Of a DNA stretch of 64,000 nt, positions 26,288-33,541 are shown one piece after another. Position 1 is the first letter of the stretch, and each line of letters begins with the position of its first letter. The notes beneath the pieces were generated by a model. That model was not told where the DNA came from. It saw nothing but the letters and a program-made list of their open reading frames with translations, and did no database searches. The position numbers were made by a program, and so were the translations under genes. The stretch spans positions 3,116,838-3,180,837 of the forward strand of contig NZ_LT732535.1 in assembly GCF_900156915.1 (NCBI RefSeq), read 5' to 3'. The DNA is from Sediminibacillus massiliensis (lineage in GTDB: Bacteria > Bacillota > Bacilli > Bacillales > Amphibacillaceae).

Positions 26288-27097
26288 TTGTATGAGATGT
26301 TTGTGGATGTCAATCCTGTGCTGCAGGCATTGATTTTCACTTTGTTTACGTGGGCGTGTACAGCTTTGGGAGCGTCCTTTGTTTATTTCACTAAAAAGAC
26401 GAATGCGATATTGTTTGACTGTATGCTGGCTTTTGCCGGCGGAGTCATGATAGCTGCCAGTTTCTGGTCTTTGCTTGCACCGGCTATTTCAATGGCCGAG
26501 GAACAAAGTAATGCACCTGTTATTCCGGCGGTAACTGGTTTTATACTCGGCGGGCTCTTTTTACTTCTGGTAGACAGATGGCTGCCGATGATAGATGAGA
26601 AATTGTATTTTAAGGACATAAAAGATAAAAGTGCCAAGCGAAGGACGGCAATGCTCGTTTTTTCCCTGACTCTCCATAATATACCGGAAGGACTGGCAGT
26701 AGGTGTGGCATTCGGTGCTTTGTCGTCTGAATTTTCAACAGCTTCCTTATCTGGGGCAATTGCATTGGCGATCGGGATTGGTATTCAAAATATACCAGAA
26801 GGAACTGCGGTCTCTCTGCCTTTGAGACGAGAGGGGATGACGAAAAACAAGAGCTTTTTTTATGGGCAATTTTCTGGAATGGTCGAGCCTATTTCGGCAG
26901 TCATCGGGGCGGTTGCTGTTGTATTTATCCAGCCGTTGCTTCCATATGCGCTTAGTTTTGCGGCCGGAGCAATGATTTTTGTCGTAGCCAAGGAGGTCAT
27001 TCCGGGATCCCAGGAAAGAGGCCATGTGCAGTTGGCCACGATGAGTTTGATGGTTGGATTTGCTGTTATGATGATTTTGGATGTGGCCTTAGGTTAA
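26288..27097 (+). CDS. ZIP-family metal transporter (GufA/ZupT-like)
   Basis: An integral membrane protein of about 269 residues with eight predicted segments that imports divalent metals such as Zn, Fe or Mn. The two metal-binding helices are clear: HNIPEGLAVGVAFG (segment IV) and QNIPEGTAVSLPL (segment V), and a further polar helix has GMVEPISAVIGA. A cytoplasmic loop (DEKLYFKDIKDKSAKRR) separates segments III and IV. I favour the TTG at 26288, seven bases after AGAAGGGG; an in-frame GTG at 26261 has no site. The substrate cannot be decided from sequence. Confidence 0.88.
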   Translation: MYEMFVDVNPVLQALIFTLFTWACTALGASFVYFTKKTNAILFDCMLAFAGGVMIAASFWSLLAPAISMAEEQSNAPVIPAVTGFILGGLFLLLVDRWLPMIDEKLYFKDIKDKSAKRRTAMLVFSLTLHNIPEGLAVGVAFGALSSEFSTASLSGAIALAIGIGIQNIPEGTAVSLPLRREGMTKNKSFFYGQFSGMVEPISAVIGAVAVVFIQPLLPYALSFAAGAMIFVVAKEVIPGSQERGHVQLATMSLMVGFAVMMILDVALG

Positions 27098-27246
27098 GTC
27101 AAAAAGACATGTTTCTCTAAGGAAATAGTCGTGTTTTTATACTTTTAACGAACAGGTGTTCTGTTTTTGTGTTATACTATCGATAGGATAGGTAGTTTTC
27201 ACAGGGTGTCGGCTAACTCCCGAACGGGAAGAATGGGGGGATGCCA

Positions 27247-27342
27247 ATGAATACTTTCGAGGTTTTCATGATTTTGTTCACTTTCGGCACCTTTTTGATT
27301 GCCTTGTTCACATTGGTTATAAAATTAACCAATAAAAAATAG
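27247..27342 (+). CDS. Holin-like small toxin peptide of a type I toxin-antitoxin locus
   Basis: A 31-residue peptide, MNTFEVFMILFTFGTFLIA followed by LFTLVIKLTNKK: one membrane helix with a short basic tail. This is the pattern of the holin-like toxin family (Fst/TxpA-type, often MxTFExLxLMxxFGTFxIxL). GGGGGG at 27235-27240 is six bases before ATG 27247. An extended -10 (TGTTATACT) lies about 70 bases upstream. Such peptides insert into the membrane and are silenced by an antisense RNA overlapping the 3' end. It is too short for routine gene calling. Confidence 0.7.
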   Translation: MNTFEVFMILFTFGTFLIALFTLVIKLTNKK

Positions 27343-27475
27343 ACCTCTTGCACTTTTGGTGGGCAGAGGTCTATTCACAAATCCCCGATTCCCTGTAAGG
27401 GAACTGCTATCCGGAGGCCGCAGTTGGAGCTGCGGTCCTTTTTAATTTATCTCTTTATCTCATGATATCATATTT
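27341..27475 (-). ncRNA. Candidate antisense RNA (antitoxin) region
   Basis: Downstream of the toxin are a hairpin with perfect arms AGACCTCT/AGAGGTCT (27341-27348, 27365-27372), a conserved-looking segment (CCCCGATTCCCTGTAAGGG) and a GC-rich hairpin. Type I loci of this family carry an antisense RNA from the opposite strand across exactly this region. On the minus strand TATGAT (27472-27467) could be its -10, but the -35 is poor. The RNA itself is inferred. Confidence 0.4.
27412..27443 (+). terminator. Terminator of the toxin mRNA
   Basis: GGCCGCAG and CTGCGGTCC pair around TTGGAG, followed by TTTTT. Confidence 0.75.
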
Positions 27476-27502
27476 AAAGAAAAAATATGAAAAAAAAGCA
27501 TA

Positions 27503-27528
27503 AAAAAAGCAGCCGATGGCTGCTTTTT
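27503..27528. terminator. Terminator, probably bidirectional
   Basis: AAAAAGCAGCC-GAT-GGCTGCTTTTT is a near-perfect palindrome with A and T tracts on either side; it ends the minus-strand 55-residue gene. Confidence 0.85.
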
Positions 27529-27542
27529 CAATTGGAATGAAG

Positions 27543-27710
27543 TTATTTAAGCAAATCGGGATTTTCTCTTTTCGCCTCGTTTACTTTGGATCTTCTATAT
27601 CCGCCTGCGATATCGGCTTCTTTGAATTCTTTCGCATAGCGAACTTCTTGTGCATCCGTTAATTCTACCCCATTCCATTTGATCGGTTGATACTGTGTTT
27701 TCTTAGCCAT
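27543..27710 (-). CDS. 55-residue YfhE-like small protein
   Basis: A soluble peptide beginning MAKKTQYQPIKWNGVELTDA, with the central motif AQEVRYAKEFKEADIAGGYR and a lysine-rich end (DLLK). The central motif resembles the small YfhE-type proteins of Bacillus (AQEVxYxxEFKxADxAG); that likeness is from memory, so the family name is tentative. The ATG at 27710 has AAAGGATG eight bases upstream. A good SigB-type promoter lies 53 bases before the start, suggesting a general stress gene. It has its own terminator. It is easily missed because of its length. Confidence 0.65.
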   Translation of the reverse strand: MAKKTQYQPIKWNGVELTDAQEVRYAKEFKEADIAGGYRRSKVNEAKRENPDLLK

Positions 27711-27762
27711 ACTGTTCATCCTTTCTATCGGAAGTGGGATTCATTTTTTCTATATTATTCCG

Positions 27763-27788
27763 ATACCCGGAGGTGTTGAGGTTGAAAC
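27763..27788 (-). promoter_or_regulatory. SigB-type promoter for the 55-residue gene
   Basis: Read on the minus strand: GTTTCA (27788-27783), a 14-base spacer and GGGTAT (27768-27763), a close match to the SigB consensus GTTTAA-N13-15-GGGTAT. Confidence 0.65.
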
Positions 27789-27799
27789 ACCGAAAATAT

Positions 27800-28306
27800 T
27801 CAGCCCTCGATCCATAACTCTTGCAACGGACCCTCTTCAGCAAAGACAGGATCTAGTTCCGGCAATGACACTTTATCTATGTTTTCTAATGATCTCTCTC
27901 GTTCCTCGGGAGTTCCTGTCAATAGGTCCGGAGACAAGCCGCCCGGGTATGCCCCGATTACTTTGAAATCGCTGCTTGCCTGTACCTTCTTATGGCCGAC
28001 GCCAGCCGGGATAATGACCACATCACCTGCTGTCATATCTATTTCCCGACCGTTTTCACCTCCGAACATGATGGTGGCATTTCCGCTGATCACACCTAAT
28101 ACCTCATGGGTATTGCTGTGAAAGTGATGGTAATCATATACTCCGCCGGTCCAGCTATTTGTCCATTTGTTTCCGTTGAATACCATCTCACAATCTACTA
28201 CCCTCTCCAATAATACTTGCGGGTACACCAGTAGTGGCAAGATTTTGTTGTTTGGAATTTTGCCATTATCTTCAAAAACATAGGTCTGTACTTTTTGCTG
28301 AGTCAT
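27800..28306 (-). CDS. Cupin-domain protein, YjlB-like
   Basis: A 168-residue single cupin barrel. The metal-site motif HHFHSNTHEVLGVISG (about 59-74) and the second motif PAGVGHKKVQ (about 99-108) supply the usual His/Glu ligands. The C-terminal extension (LPELDPVFAEEGPLQELW) is characteristic of the YjlB type. No reaction is established for the family. ATG 28306 is ten bases after AAGGAG; the GTG two codons earlier is too close. It is a single gene or pairs with the DUF2935 gene upstream (66 bases apart). Confidence 0.82.
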   Translation of the reverse strand: MTQQKVQTYVFEDNGKIPNNKILPLLVYPQVLLERVVDCEMVFNGNKWTNSWTGGVYDYHHFHSNTHEVLGVISGNATIMFGGENGREIDMTAGDVVIIPAGVGHKKVQASSDFKVIGAYPGGLSPDLLTGTPEERERSLENIDKVSLPELDPVFAEEGPLQELWIEG

Positions 28307-28371
28307 CTTCACATCACTCCTTCAGCATATTTGTTCCACTGCCGGGGAGCAATCAAACGGATAAATGGAAT

Positions 28372-29181
28372 TTAATGTGGATCAGGTGTGCGTGGTTTGA
28401 GGGGATCACAATTTGGCGGCATTTTTCCTGTCGACTCGGCAAGCTTTATCAAGTAGTAGCATTCTTCTCTTGCCATATGATCCGCCATCAGACCGGAAAA
28501 GGTACTTAGAACTGTTTCAGAAAGTTCCATTTCCTCCAGTTCATGTAAAAAAGTTTTGAATAATTTCAGTTCCACTTCCACGTTACTATTGAATTTGGCC
28601 AGTGCGGGGAAGGAAGTCAGGTTCGACCGCAAATAACCCGTAAGTTCGATCGCTTTCAGATAAAATTGGTCAAAGTGTTTGTTGAAAGTATGGCTTTTCT
28701 TTTTCAGTCTCTTTTCCACTCCATCCAGCTGATCGTTGATTGCTCCTGCATGCCCTGATGCATCGACAAGCCAGAGAAGGTGGTGATGAAGCTCGTGGAA
28801 TACAGGCGGTGCCTCTCCTTGTTTTAAAAAACCAATCACCAGTTCATATTCTTCTAATTCATTTACCATGTGATTAATAAAGGTAGGAGACAGGTGGATG
28901 CCAATCTTTCCTGTCAACTTGCGCTTGATGATACTTAATTTGAAGTCCTTTAATTGATCTACAGCTGCCTCTGCCTGTTTAGTAAAGGCGATCACATTCG
29001 TCGTTGTCAGCGACTTTGACTGATTAAGAAGCTGATCGAAGGTGTGGACAAATGAAGCGGCTGTTTGGACGTCATTCGTTTCAGAAGGATAGAGCGAATC
29101 ACGGATAAACCTGGAATGATCACCAAGTACCTGAAGCCAAAATTGATGTTCGAATGATGCGCTTTGTAAATAATCTGCCAA
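28372..29181 (-). CDS. DUF2935 four-helix (ferritin/hemerythrin-like) protein
   Basis: A 269-residue all-helical protein made of two related four-helix halves. Conserved pairs resemble di-metal ligands: FEHQFW with GDHSRF near the N terminus, ELHHHLLWLVDASGHA in the middle, HELEEMELSE, and MADHMAREECYYL near the C terminus. DUF2935 proteins occur in bacilli and clostridia without a proven role; a metal-bound, redox-related role is plausible (inference). The start appears to be TTG 29181 after AAAGGGG. The C terminus is proline-rich and short. Confidence 0.8.
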   Translation of the reverse strand: MADYLQSASFEHQFWLQVLGDHSRFIRDSLYPSETNDVQTAASFVHTFDQLLNQSKSLTTTNVIAFTKQAEAAVDQLKDFKLSIIKRKLTGKIGIHLSPTFINHMVNELEEYELVIGFLKQGEAPPVFHELHHHLLWLVDASGHAGAINDQLDGVEKRLKKKSHTFNKHFDQFYLKAIELTGYLRSNLTSFPALAKFNSNVEVELKLFKTFLHELEEMELSETVLSTFSGLMADHMAREECYYLIKLAESTGKMPPNCDPLKPRTPDPH

Positions 29182-29357
29182 TGAGAAACATCCCCTTTAA
29201 ATAGTCATCATTTATATGTATTCGAAGCTTTGAGCATTTATCAGCATAACCCGGAATTTTATTCTACAAGAAATATCATCCAAGTTTTGAAAAACAGAGA
29301 ATTATGTCATAAGATGAGAATGAACGAGTTGTAAATTATGACAAAAAGGAGTCTGCC

Positions 29358-30551
29358 ATGAGAAAGTTCATCCGTTTGACTATGTTTCCGCTTACAATCT
29401 GTTTCCTTTTGTTGCTTATTGCCTGTGAAGAGAATTCCGGGAACGGGGATGAGCCTTTGGTAGCTTCACATGAAGTAAAGATCGATTCACCGCTGGCACA
29501 TAATAAGATAGAGAAATTACCGTCAACAGCTTATAAAGAGGACCCAAAAAGTATTAGTATAACTGCTGTCGGCGACATACTGATACATGAGAAAGTATAT
29601 GAAGATGCTTATTCACAAGGAGGATACGACTTCATGCCGATGTTTCGCGAAGTCGAACAATATCTGGATGATACAACCATTACGATTGCAAACCAGGAAA
29701 CAATGATAGGAGGAACAGACATCGGCCTGTCCGGATACCCGGCCTTTAATAGCCCGTATGAAATCGGGGATACACTCAAGGAAGTAGGTGTCGATGTAGT
29801 TTCGATAGCGAACAACCATTCACTCGACCGTGGAGAAGAGGCTGTCCAGAATGCTATCAGCCATTGGGAACAAATAGACATGATGTACACAGGGGCCTAT
29901 AAGAATAAGAAAGACAGCGATCGGATAAGGGTGTTGGAAACAGATGAGGGCATTGACGTTGCCTTTCTCAGCTATACCTATGGAACGAATGGCATTCCTG
30001 TTCCTGAAGGGAAAGATTACCTGGTGAATTTGATTGAGCGGAAAGCGCTTGTGGAAGATATCAAAAAAGCAAAGCAGGCAGGAGATGTCTTGATATTGAG
30101 CCTGCACTTCGGTACAGAATATGAACAAATGCCAAACCAGGAACAGATCGATTTGGTCCAACTTGCTGCGGATCAGGAAGTGGATGCGGTAATCGGGCAT
30201 CATCCACATGTACTGCAACCGGTCGACTGGGTGGAGGGGAAAAATGGAAATGAAACATTTGCAGCTTATTCTTTGGGTAACTTTTTATCTGGTCAGGATG
30301 AATTCTACAATCAAATTGGCGGCATCCTGAAATTCGATATTCAAGAAAGTGGACAGAAGGAAGAAAGGGAGTTCGAGGTGGTAAATCCCCGGTTTTTGCC
30401 CACATATGTAACCTTTTCACAGTGGGCCGATTACCGGGTCGTCCCGATGCATCAAGTGAATGAAAGGGAAATGCCGAGCCCGGAACTGCATTATAATCGA
30501 GTGAAAGAGCACATGTCCCGGTGGGTTCCGGAACTTGAATTTATTGAGTGA
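29358..30551 (+). CDS. CapA-family lipoprotein (poly-gamma-glutamate synthesis-type metallophosphatase)
   Basis: A 397-residue secreted lipoprotein with lipobox LLIACEEN (Cys23). The PGA_cap/metallophosphatase domain (about 65-330) shows AVGDILIHEKVY, ITIANQETMIGG, VSIANNHSLDRG, LSLHFGTEYE and IGHHPHVLQPVDW, which are metal-binding His/Asp/Asn positions of the calcineurin-like fold. PgsA/CapA proteins act in capsule export, but many stand-alone copies like this have no capsule genes nearby. None are seen here, so a capsule role is not supported by context. Confidence 0.85.
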   Translation: MRKFIRLTMFPLTICFLLLLIACEENSGNGDEPLVASHEVKIDSPLAHNKIEKLPSTAYKEDPKSISITAVGDILIHEKVYEDAYSQGGYDFMPMFREVEQYLDDTTITIANQETMIGGTDIGLSGYPAFNSPYEIGDTLKEVGVDVVSIANNHSLDRGEEAVQNAISHWEQIDMMYTGAYKNKKDSDRIRVLETDEGIDVAFLSYTYGTNGIPVPEGKDYLVNLIERKALVEDIKKAKQAGDVLILSLHFGTEYEQMPNQEQIDLVQLAADQEVDAVIGHHPHVLQPVDWVEGKNGNETFAAYSLGNFLSGQDEFYNQIGGILKFDIQESGQKEEREFEVVNPRFLPTYVTFSQWADYRVVPMHQVNEREMPSPELHYNRVKEHMSRWVPELEFIE

Positions 30552-30634
30552 ACCTACAATAAGGATAGGAAAGGAAGGGCTTTTTTGGTATGATATGGAT
30601 GGTATAATTTAAGCTCGATAAAAGGAGAAGTCAT

Positions 30635-31453
30635 ATGGAATGGAAAAATATCTATCGTGGAATGTTGATGGGGGCCAGTGATGTTGTACCCGGAGTCAGT
30701 GGGGGTACTATTGCTGTAATACTGGGGATCTATGACCAGTTGATTGCTGCCGTCAATGGTTTTTTCAGCAAAGAATGGAAAAAACATCTCGGCTTCTTGT
30801 TGCCGCTTGGTATTGGAATAGTAACTTCGGTCGTTTTGTTGGCCAATTTGATTGAATGGTTATTTGAACATTATCCAGGGCCGACTCAGTTTTTCTTTTT
30901 AGGCTTGATTGTCGGCGTGCTTCCGTTTTTATTTCACAAAGCAGATGCCAAACATACTTTCAAAGCAAAACATATCTTATTGCTGGCTGTTGGTGCTATT
31001 CTGGTAGCTTCCATGGTATTCTTCCAGGCCAGCGAATCAGGACCTATGCAGAATTTATCATTTGGTTCATACGTTATCCTGTTTTTCTCCGGATTTATTG
31101 CGAGTTCCGCGATGATTCTGCCGGGCATCAGCGGTTCTTTTATCCTGTTGATCATCGGAGTATATACGACCGTCATAAACGGTATATCCAATTTTCAATT
31201 TGATGTCATTATTGTGGTTGGGATAGGTATCGTGCTGGGTATCATCGTGATGAGTAAAATCATTCATTTTTGCCTTGAACGCTTCCCGACTGGTACTTAT
31301 GCATTGGTGATAGGGCTGGTAATCGGTTCGGTTGTTGTTATTTTTCCGGGTTGGCCCTCTGACGGTGGAGCGGTAGTAGTCAACATCTTTACATTTGCGG
31401 CGGGATTAGCAGCGGCGATGGCATTAGGGAGATTTGAATACAAGGGTGATTAG
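30635..31453 (+). CDS. popT: DUF368 undecaprenyl-phosphate flippase PopT
   Basis: An integral membrane protein of 272 residues with seven or eight predicted segments. The DUF368 signature is clear in two related halves: GASDVVPGVSGGTIAVILGI (13-32) and SSAMILPGISGSFILLIIG (about 155-173). DUF368 (PopT) proteins recycle the C55-P lipid carrier for cell-wall synthesis and are one of two alternative flippase families (with UptA/DedA). A strong ribosome binding site, AAAGGAG, precedes the ATG. It is a single gene. Confidence 0.88.
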   Translation: MEWKNIYRGMLMGASDVVPGVSGGTIAVILGIYDQLIAAVNGFFSKEWKKHLGFLLPLGIGIVTSVVLLANLIEWLFEHYPGPTQFFFLGLIVGVLPFLFHKADAKHTFKAKHILLLAVGAILVASMVFFQASESGPMQNLSFGSYVILFFSGFIASSAMILPGISGSFILLIIGVYTTVINGISNFQFDVIIVVGIGIVLGIIVMSKIIHFCLERFPTGTYALVIGLVIGSVVVIFPGWPSDGGAVVVNIFTFAAGLAAAMALGRFEYKGD

Positions 31454-31523
31454 ACAAGCAGTTATGTTGCATGATTGGAAAACAATTGGTAGATTATAAT
31501 GCTAAGAAAGGGGTTTTTGCTAA

Positions 31524-31844
31524 ATGGAAGAGATTAAGTCAGAGCAACAATTTAACGAAATTATAAATTCTGCTGAACCTGTTATTATTAAGTTTTATGC
31601 AGATTGGTGTCCGGATTGTAAACGGATGGATATGTTCATCGGTGATATCCTGGAAGAATACAATCAGTATAAATGGTACCAAATCAACAACGATGAAGTG
31701 GAAGGAATTGCCCAGGAATATGATGTGATGGGCATACCAAGCTTGTTGATTTTCCAAAATGGGGAAAAGCTTGCCCATCAGCATAGTGCTTATACTAAGA
31801 CACCCGAAGAGGTGCAGGAATTTTTGCAACAGCAATTGGGGTAA
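31524..31844 (+). CDS. Thioredoxin-family protein
   Basis: A 106-residue single thioredoxin fold with the redox motif WCPDCKRM near residue 27 (CPDC instead of CGPC) and the cis-proline loop VMGIPSLLIFQNGEK. The CPDC motif suggests a different redox potential or partner from housekeeping TrxA; similar proteins in bacilli are YdbP/YtpP-like. AAAGGGG precedes the ATG and a terminator follows, so it is a single-gene unit. Confidence 0.88.
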   Translation: MEEIKSEQQFNEIINSAEPVIIKFYADWCPDCKRMDMFIGDILEEYNQYKWYQINNDEVEGIAQEYDVMGIPSLLIFQNGEKLAHQHSAYTKTPEEVQEFLQQQLG

Positions 31845-31855
31845 TGCTCTTGAAG

Positions 31856-31886
31856 ACCTTGTCGTAAGAACGGCAAGGTTTTTTTA
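31856..31886 (+). terminator. Terminator of the thioredoxin-like gene
   Basis: ACCTTGTCG and CGGCAAGGT form the stem, followed by seven T. Confidence 0.85.
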
Positions 31887-32033
31887 TACGTAGAGAAACA
31901 AGCTTAGAGAGGTTGGGCCACCATTTTTCATGCTATTTTCTATCTTAAACAAACGTTTGATCAATAAACAAATGATTTTCCTTTTATATAGGAAAGGGAT
32001 AGGATAAGACTAAAAAACGACGGAGGAGACATC

Positions 32034-32531
32034 GTGATCAGACTTGCAAACAAGGAAGACCTGCCAAGAATTATGGAAATTGTGAAGGCTTCTGTCAAAG
32101 TGATGAATGAACAGGGGAACGAGCAGTGGAATGAGGACTATCCCCTGGAATCAGACTTTAAAGGAGACTTGGAGAATCAGGAGCTGTACGTCGCTGAAAT
32201 AGGCGGAACGGTGACAGGGGCAGCTTGTATAAGTGAAAAAGAACACAGCGAATACCCGCTTATCAGTTGGCGGAAAAACGATAAGGCTTTAACTGTTAAG
32301 AGGGTGGCCGTCGACCCTTCCAACAGGGGAAGTGGCATTGCTTCCGGATTGTATAAGCATGCCGAACAAGTCGGCAGGGAGAAGGGCCTGCATTATTTGA
32401 AAACAGACACCTTTTCAAAAAATCAGTCAGCACAGAGGTTATTCAGGAAGAATGGATACCAATTCGTCCAGGCAAGAAGGGTAGAAGAAAAAGATGATGA
32501 ATTATGGTACTTTGATAAACTAATTGACTGA
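32034..32531 (+). CDS. GNAT-family N-acetyltransferase
   Basis: A 165-residue GNAT enzyme. The acetyl-CoA loop is VKRVAVDPSNRGSGIASGLY (about 93-112), followed by LKTDTFSKNQSAQRLFRKNGYQ, the usual beta5-alpha4 region. The N terminus begins MIRLANKEDLPRIMEIVKAS. GTG 32034 follows GGAGGAGA. The acceptor substrate is unknown. It stands alone and is unrelated in position to the S-box unit downstream. Confidence 0.85.
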   Translation: MIRLANKEDLPRIMEIVKASVKVMNEQGNEQWNEDYPLESDFKGDLENQELYVAEIGGTVTGAACISEKEHSEYPLISWRKNDKALTVKRVAVDPSNRGSGIASGLYKHAEQVGREKGLHYLKTDTFSKNQSAQRLFRKNGYQFVQARRVEEKDDELWYFDKLID

Positions 32532-32541
32532 ATGTTTCATT

Positions 32542-32570
32542 TTGTTTATACTCAGGTTAACAATTAAAAT
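32542..32570 (+). promoter_or_regulatory. SigA promoter of the S-box unit
   Basis: TTGTTT (32542-32547), a 17-base spacer and TAAAAT (32565-32570) place the start just before the riboswitch. Confidence 0.55.
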
Positions 32571-32580
32571 CGCTTATATT

Positions 32581-32715
32581 CTTATCCAGAGAGGTGGAGG
32601 GACTGACCCGTCGAAGCCTCGGCAACCAGCTTAACATTATTGCACGGTGCCAACTTCAGAGTGGATATATTTGTCCAGAAGATAAGAAGCAGGGAATACA
32701 TAATGATATGCCTTT
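32581..32715 (+). promoter_or_regulatory. SAM-I (S-box) riboswitch
   Basis: Starts with CTTATCCAGAGAGGTGGAGG (32581-32600), continues with GGGACTGACCCGTCGAAGCC and CGGCAACC and then GGTGCCAACTTC: the conserved S-box core for S-adenosylmethionine. A terminator follows at 32718-32748. It is expected to switch off the flavin reductase when SAM is abundant. Confidence 0.93.
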
Positions 32716-32717
32716 AA

Positions 32718-32748
32718 ACCTTCTCTCTTATCGGGAGAAGGTTTTTTG
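32718..32748 (+). terminator. S-box-controlled terminator
   Basis: CCTTCTC and GAGAAGG form the stem, followed by six T, directly downstream of the aptamer. Confidence 0.88.
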
Positions 32749-32853
32749 TTTCTGTAAGAATGGACATGGATTTGTAAGGGGTTCGAGAATGTGCCACAGG
32801 GTACTTCTTAAGACGATTACTTCAAAATTTGTGGGGAAAGTGGTGCGACATCT

Positions 32854-33405
32854 ATGAAGCTATTAGGACTATCAGGCAGCTTGGAAAGTGAATCAAAGGT
32901 TCAGGAGGCAGTGAGGAAGGCTTTGGAACATGCAGATCAAGTTTCTGCAGACGTGGAAGTGGACTTGATCAGGCTGGAAGACTATCAATTGCAATTCTGC
33001 GATGGAAGGGATCCAGAGATGTATGAGGGTGACAGCAGAATTGTCATCGATAAAATAAAAGAAGCCGATGCCCTGATTATAGGGTCTCCTATATACAGGG
33101 GAGCCATTACCGGTGCCTTGAAGAACTTGTTCGATCTTTTGCCGGAAGACGCCTTGGAGGCAAAAGTCACCGGTTTCATCGCTATCGGAGAGAAGTCCGG
33201 GCATTCTTACGTAATTGACCACCAATTAAAACCGTTAGCCGGTTACTTCAAAGTACATATTGTCCCTTCCAATGTTTATGTAGATGACAGGCATTATTCA
33301 GAAAGGGAATTAACCGATGAATCGATTAAAAAAAGTCTCAAAAGGCTTGGTGAATCAATCGTCGAGCTTCATGAAAAAATCCATGGGATTGGATTGGTCG
33401 GTTGA
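32854..33405 (+). CDS. NADPH-dependent FMN reductase
   Basis: A 183-residue flavodoxin-fold reductase of the SsuE/MsuE type. It shows GLSGSLESES at the N terminus (phosphate-binding loop), IIGSPIYRGAITGALKNLFD (about 74-93; flavin contact) and IAIGEKSGHSY. Such enzymes deliver reduced flavin to monooxygenases that release sulfite from sulfonates or related sulfur compounds. No monooxygenase is adjacent. Control by a SAM riboswitch places it in sulfur/methionine metabolism. The ATG follows GGGGAAAGTGGTG; the rest of the gap 32749-32853 shows nothing else. Confidence 0.85.
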   Translation: MKLLGLSGSLESESKVQEAVRKALEHADQVSADVEVDLIRLEDYQLQFCDGRDPEMYEGDSRIVIDKIKEADALIIGSPIYRGAITGALKNLFDLLPEDALEAKVTGFIAIGEKSGHSYVIDHQLKPLAGYFKVHIVPSNVYVDDRHYSERELTDESIKKSLKRLGESIVELHEKIHGIGLVG

Positions 33406-33424
33406 TGCAAATTAATTCGATCAG

Positions 33425-33465
33425 GAAAAAAGGTTGACTAAGCTATTGGCATAGTCAACCTTTTT
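33425..33465. terminator. Bidirectional terminator
   Basis: AAAAAAGGTTGACTA and TAGTCAACCTTTTT form a long stem with A and T tracts, between convergent genes. Confidence 0.88.
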
Positions 33466-33541
33466 AGTGTTATCTGAACTGTTTATAAGATTCTGGTTTC
33501 AGAGTGTGGGATAAAAGCTTCTCTGGTTATTAATGTTCCGT

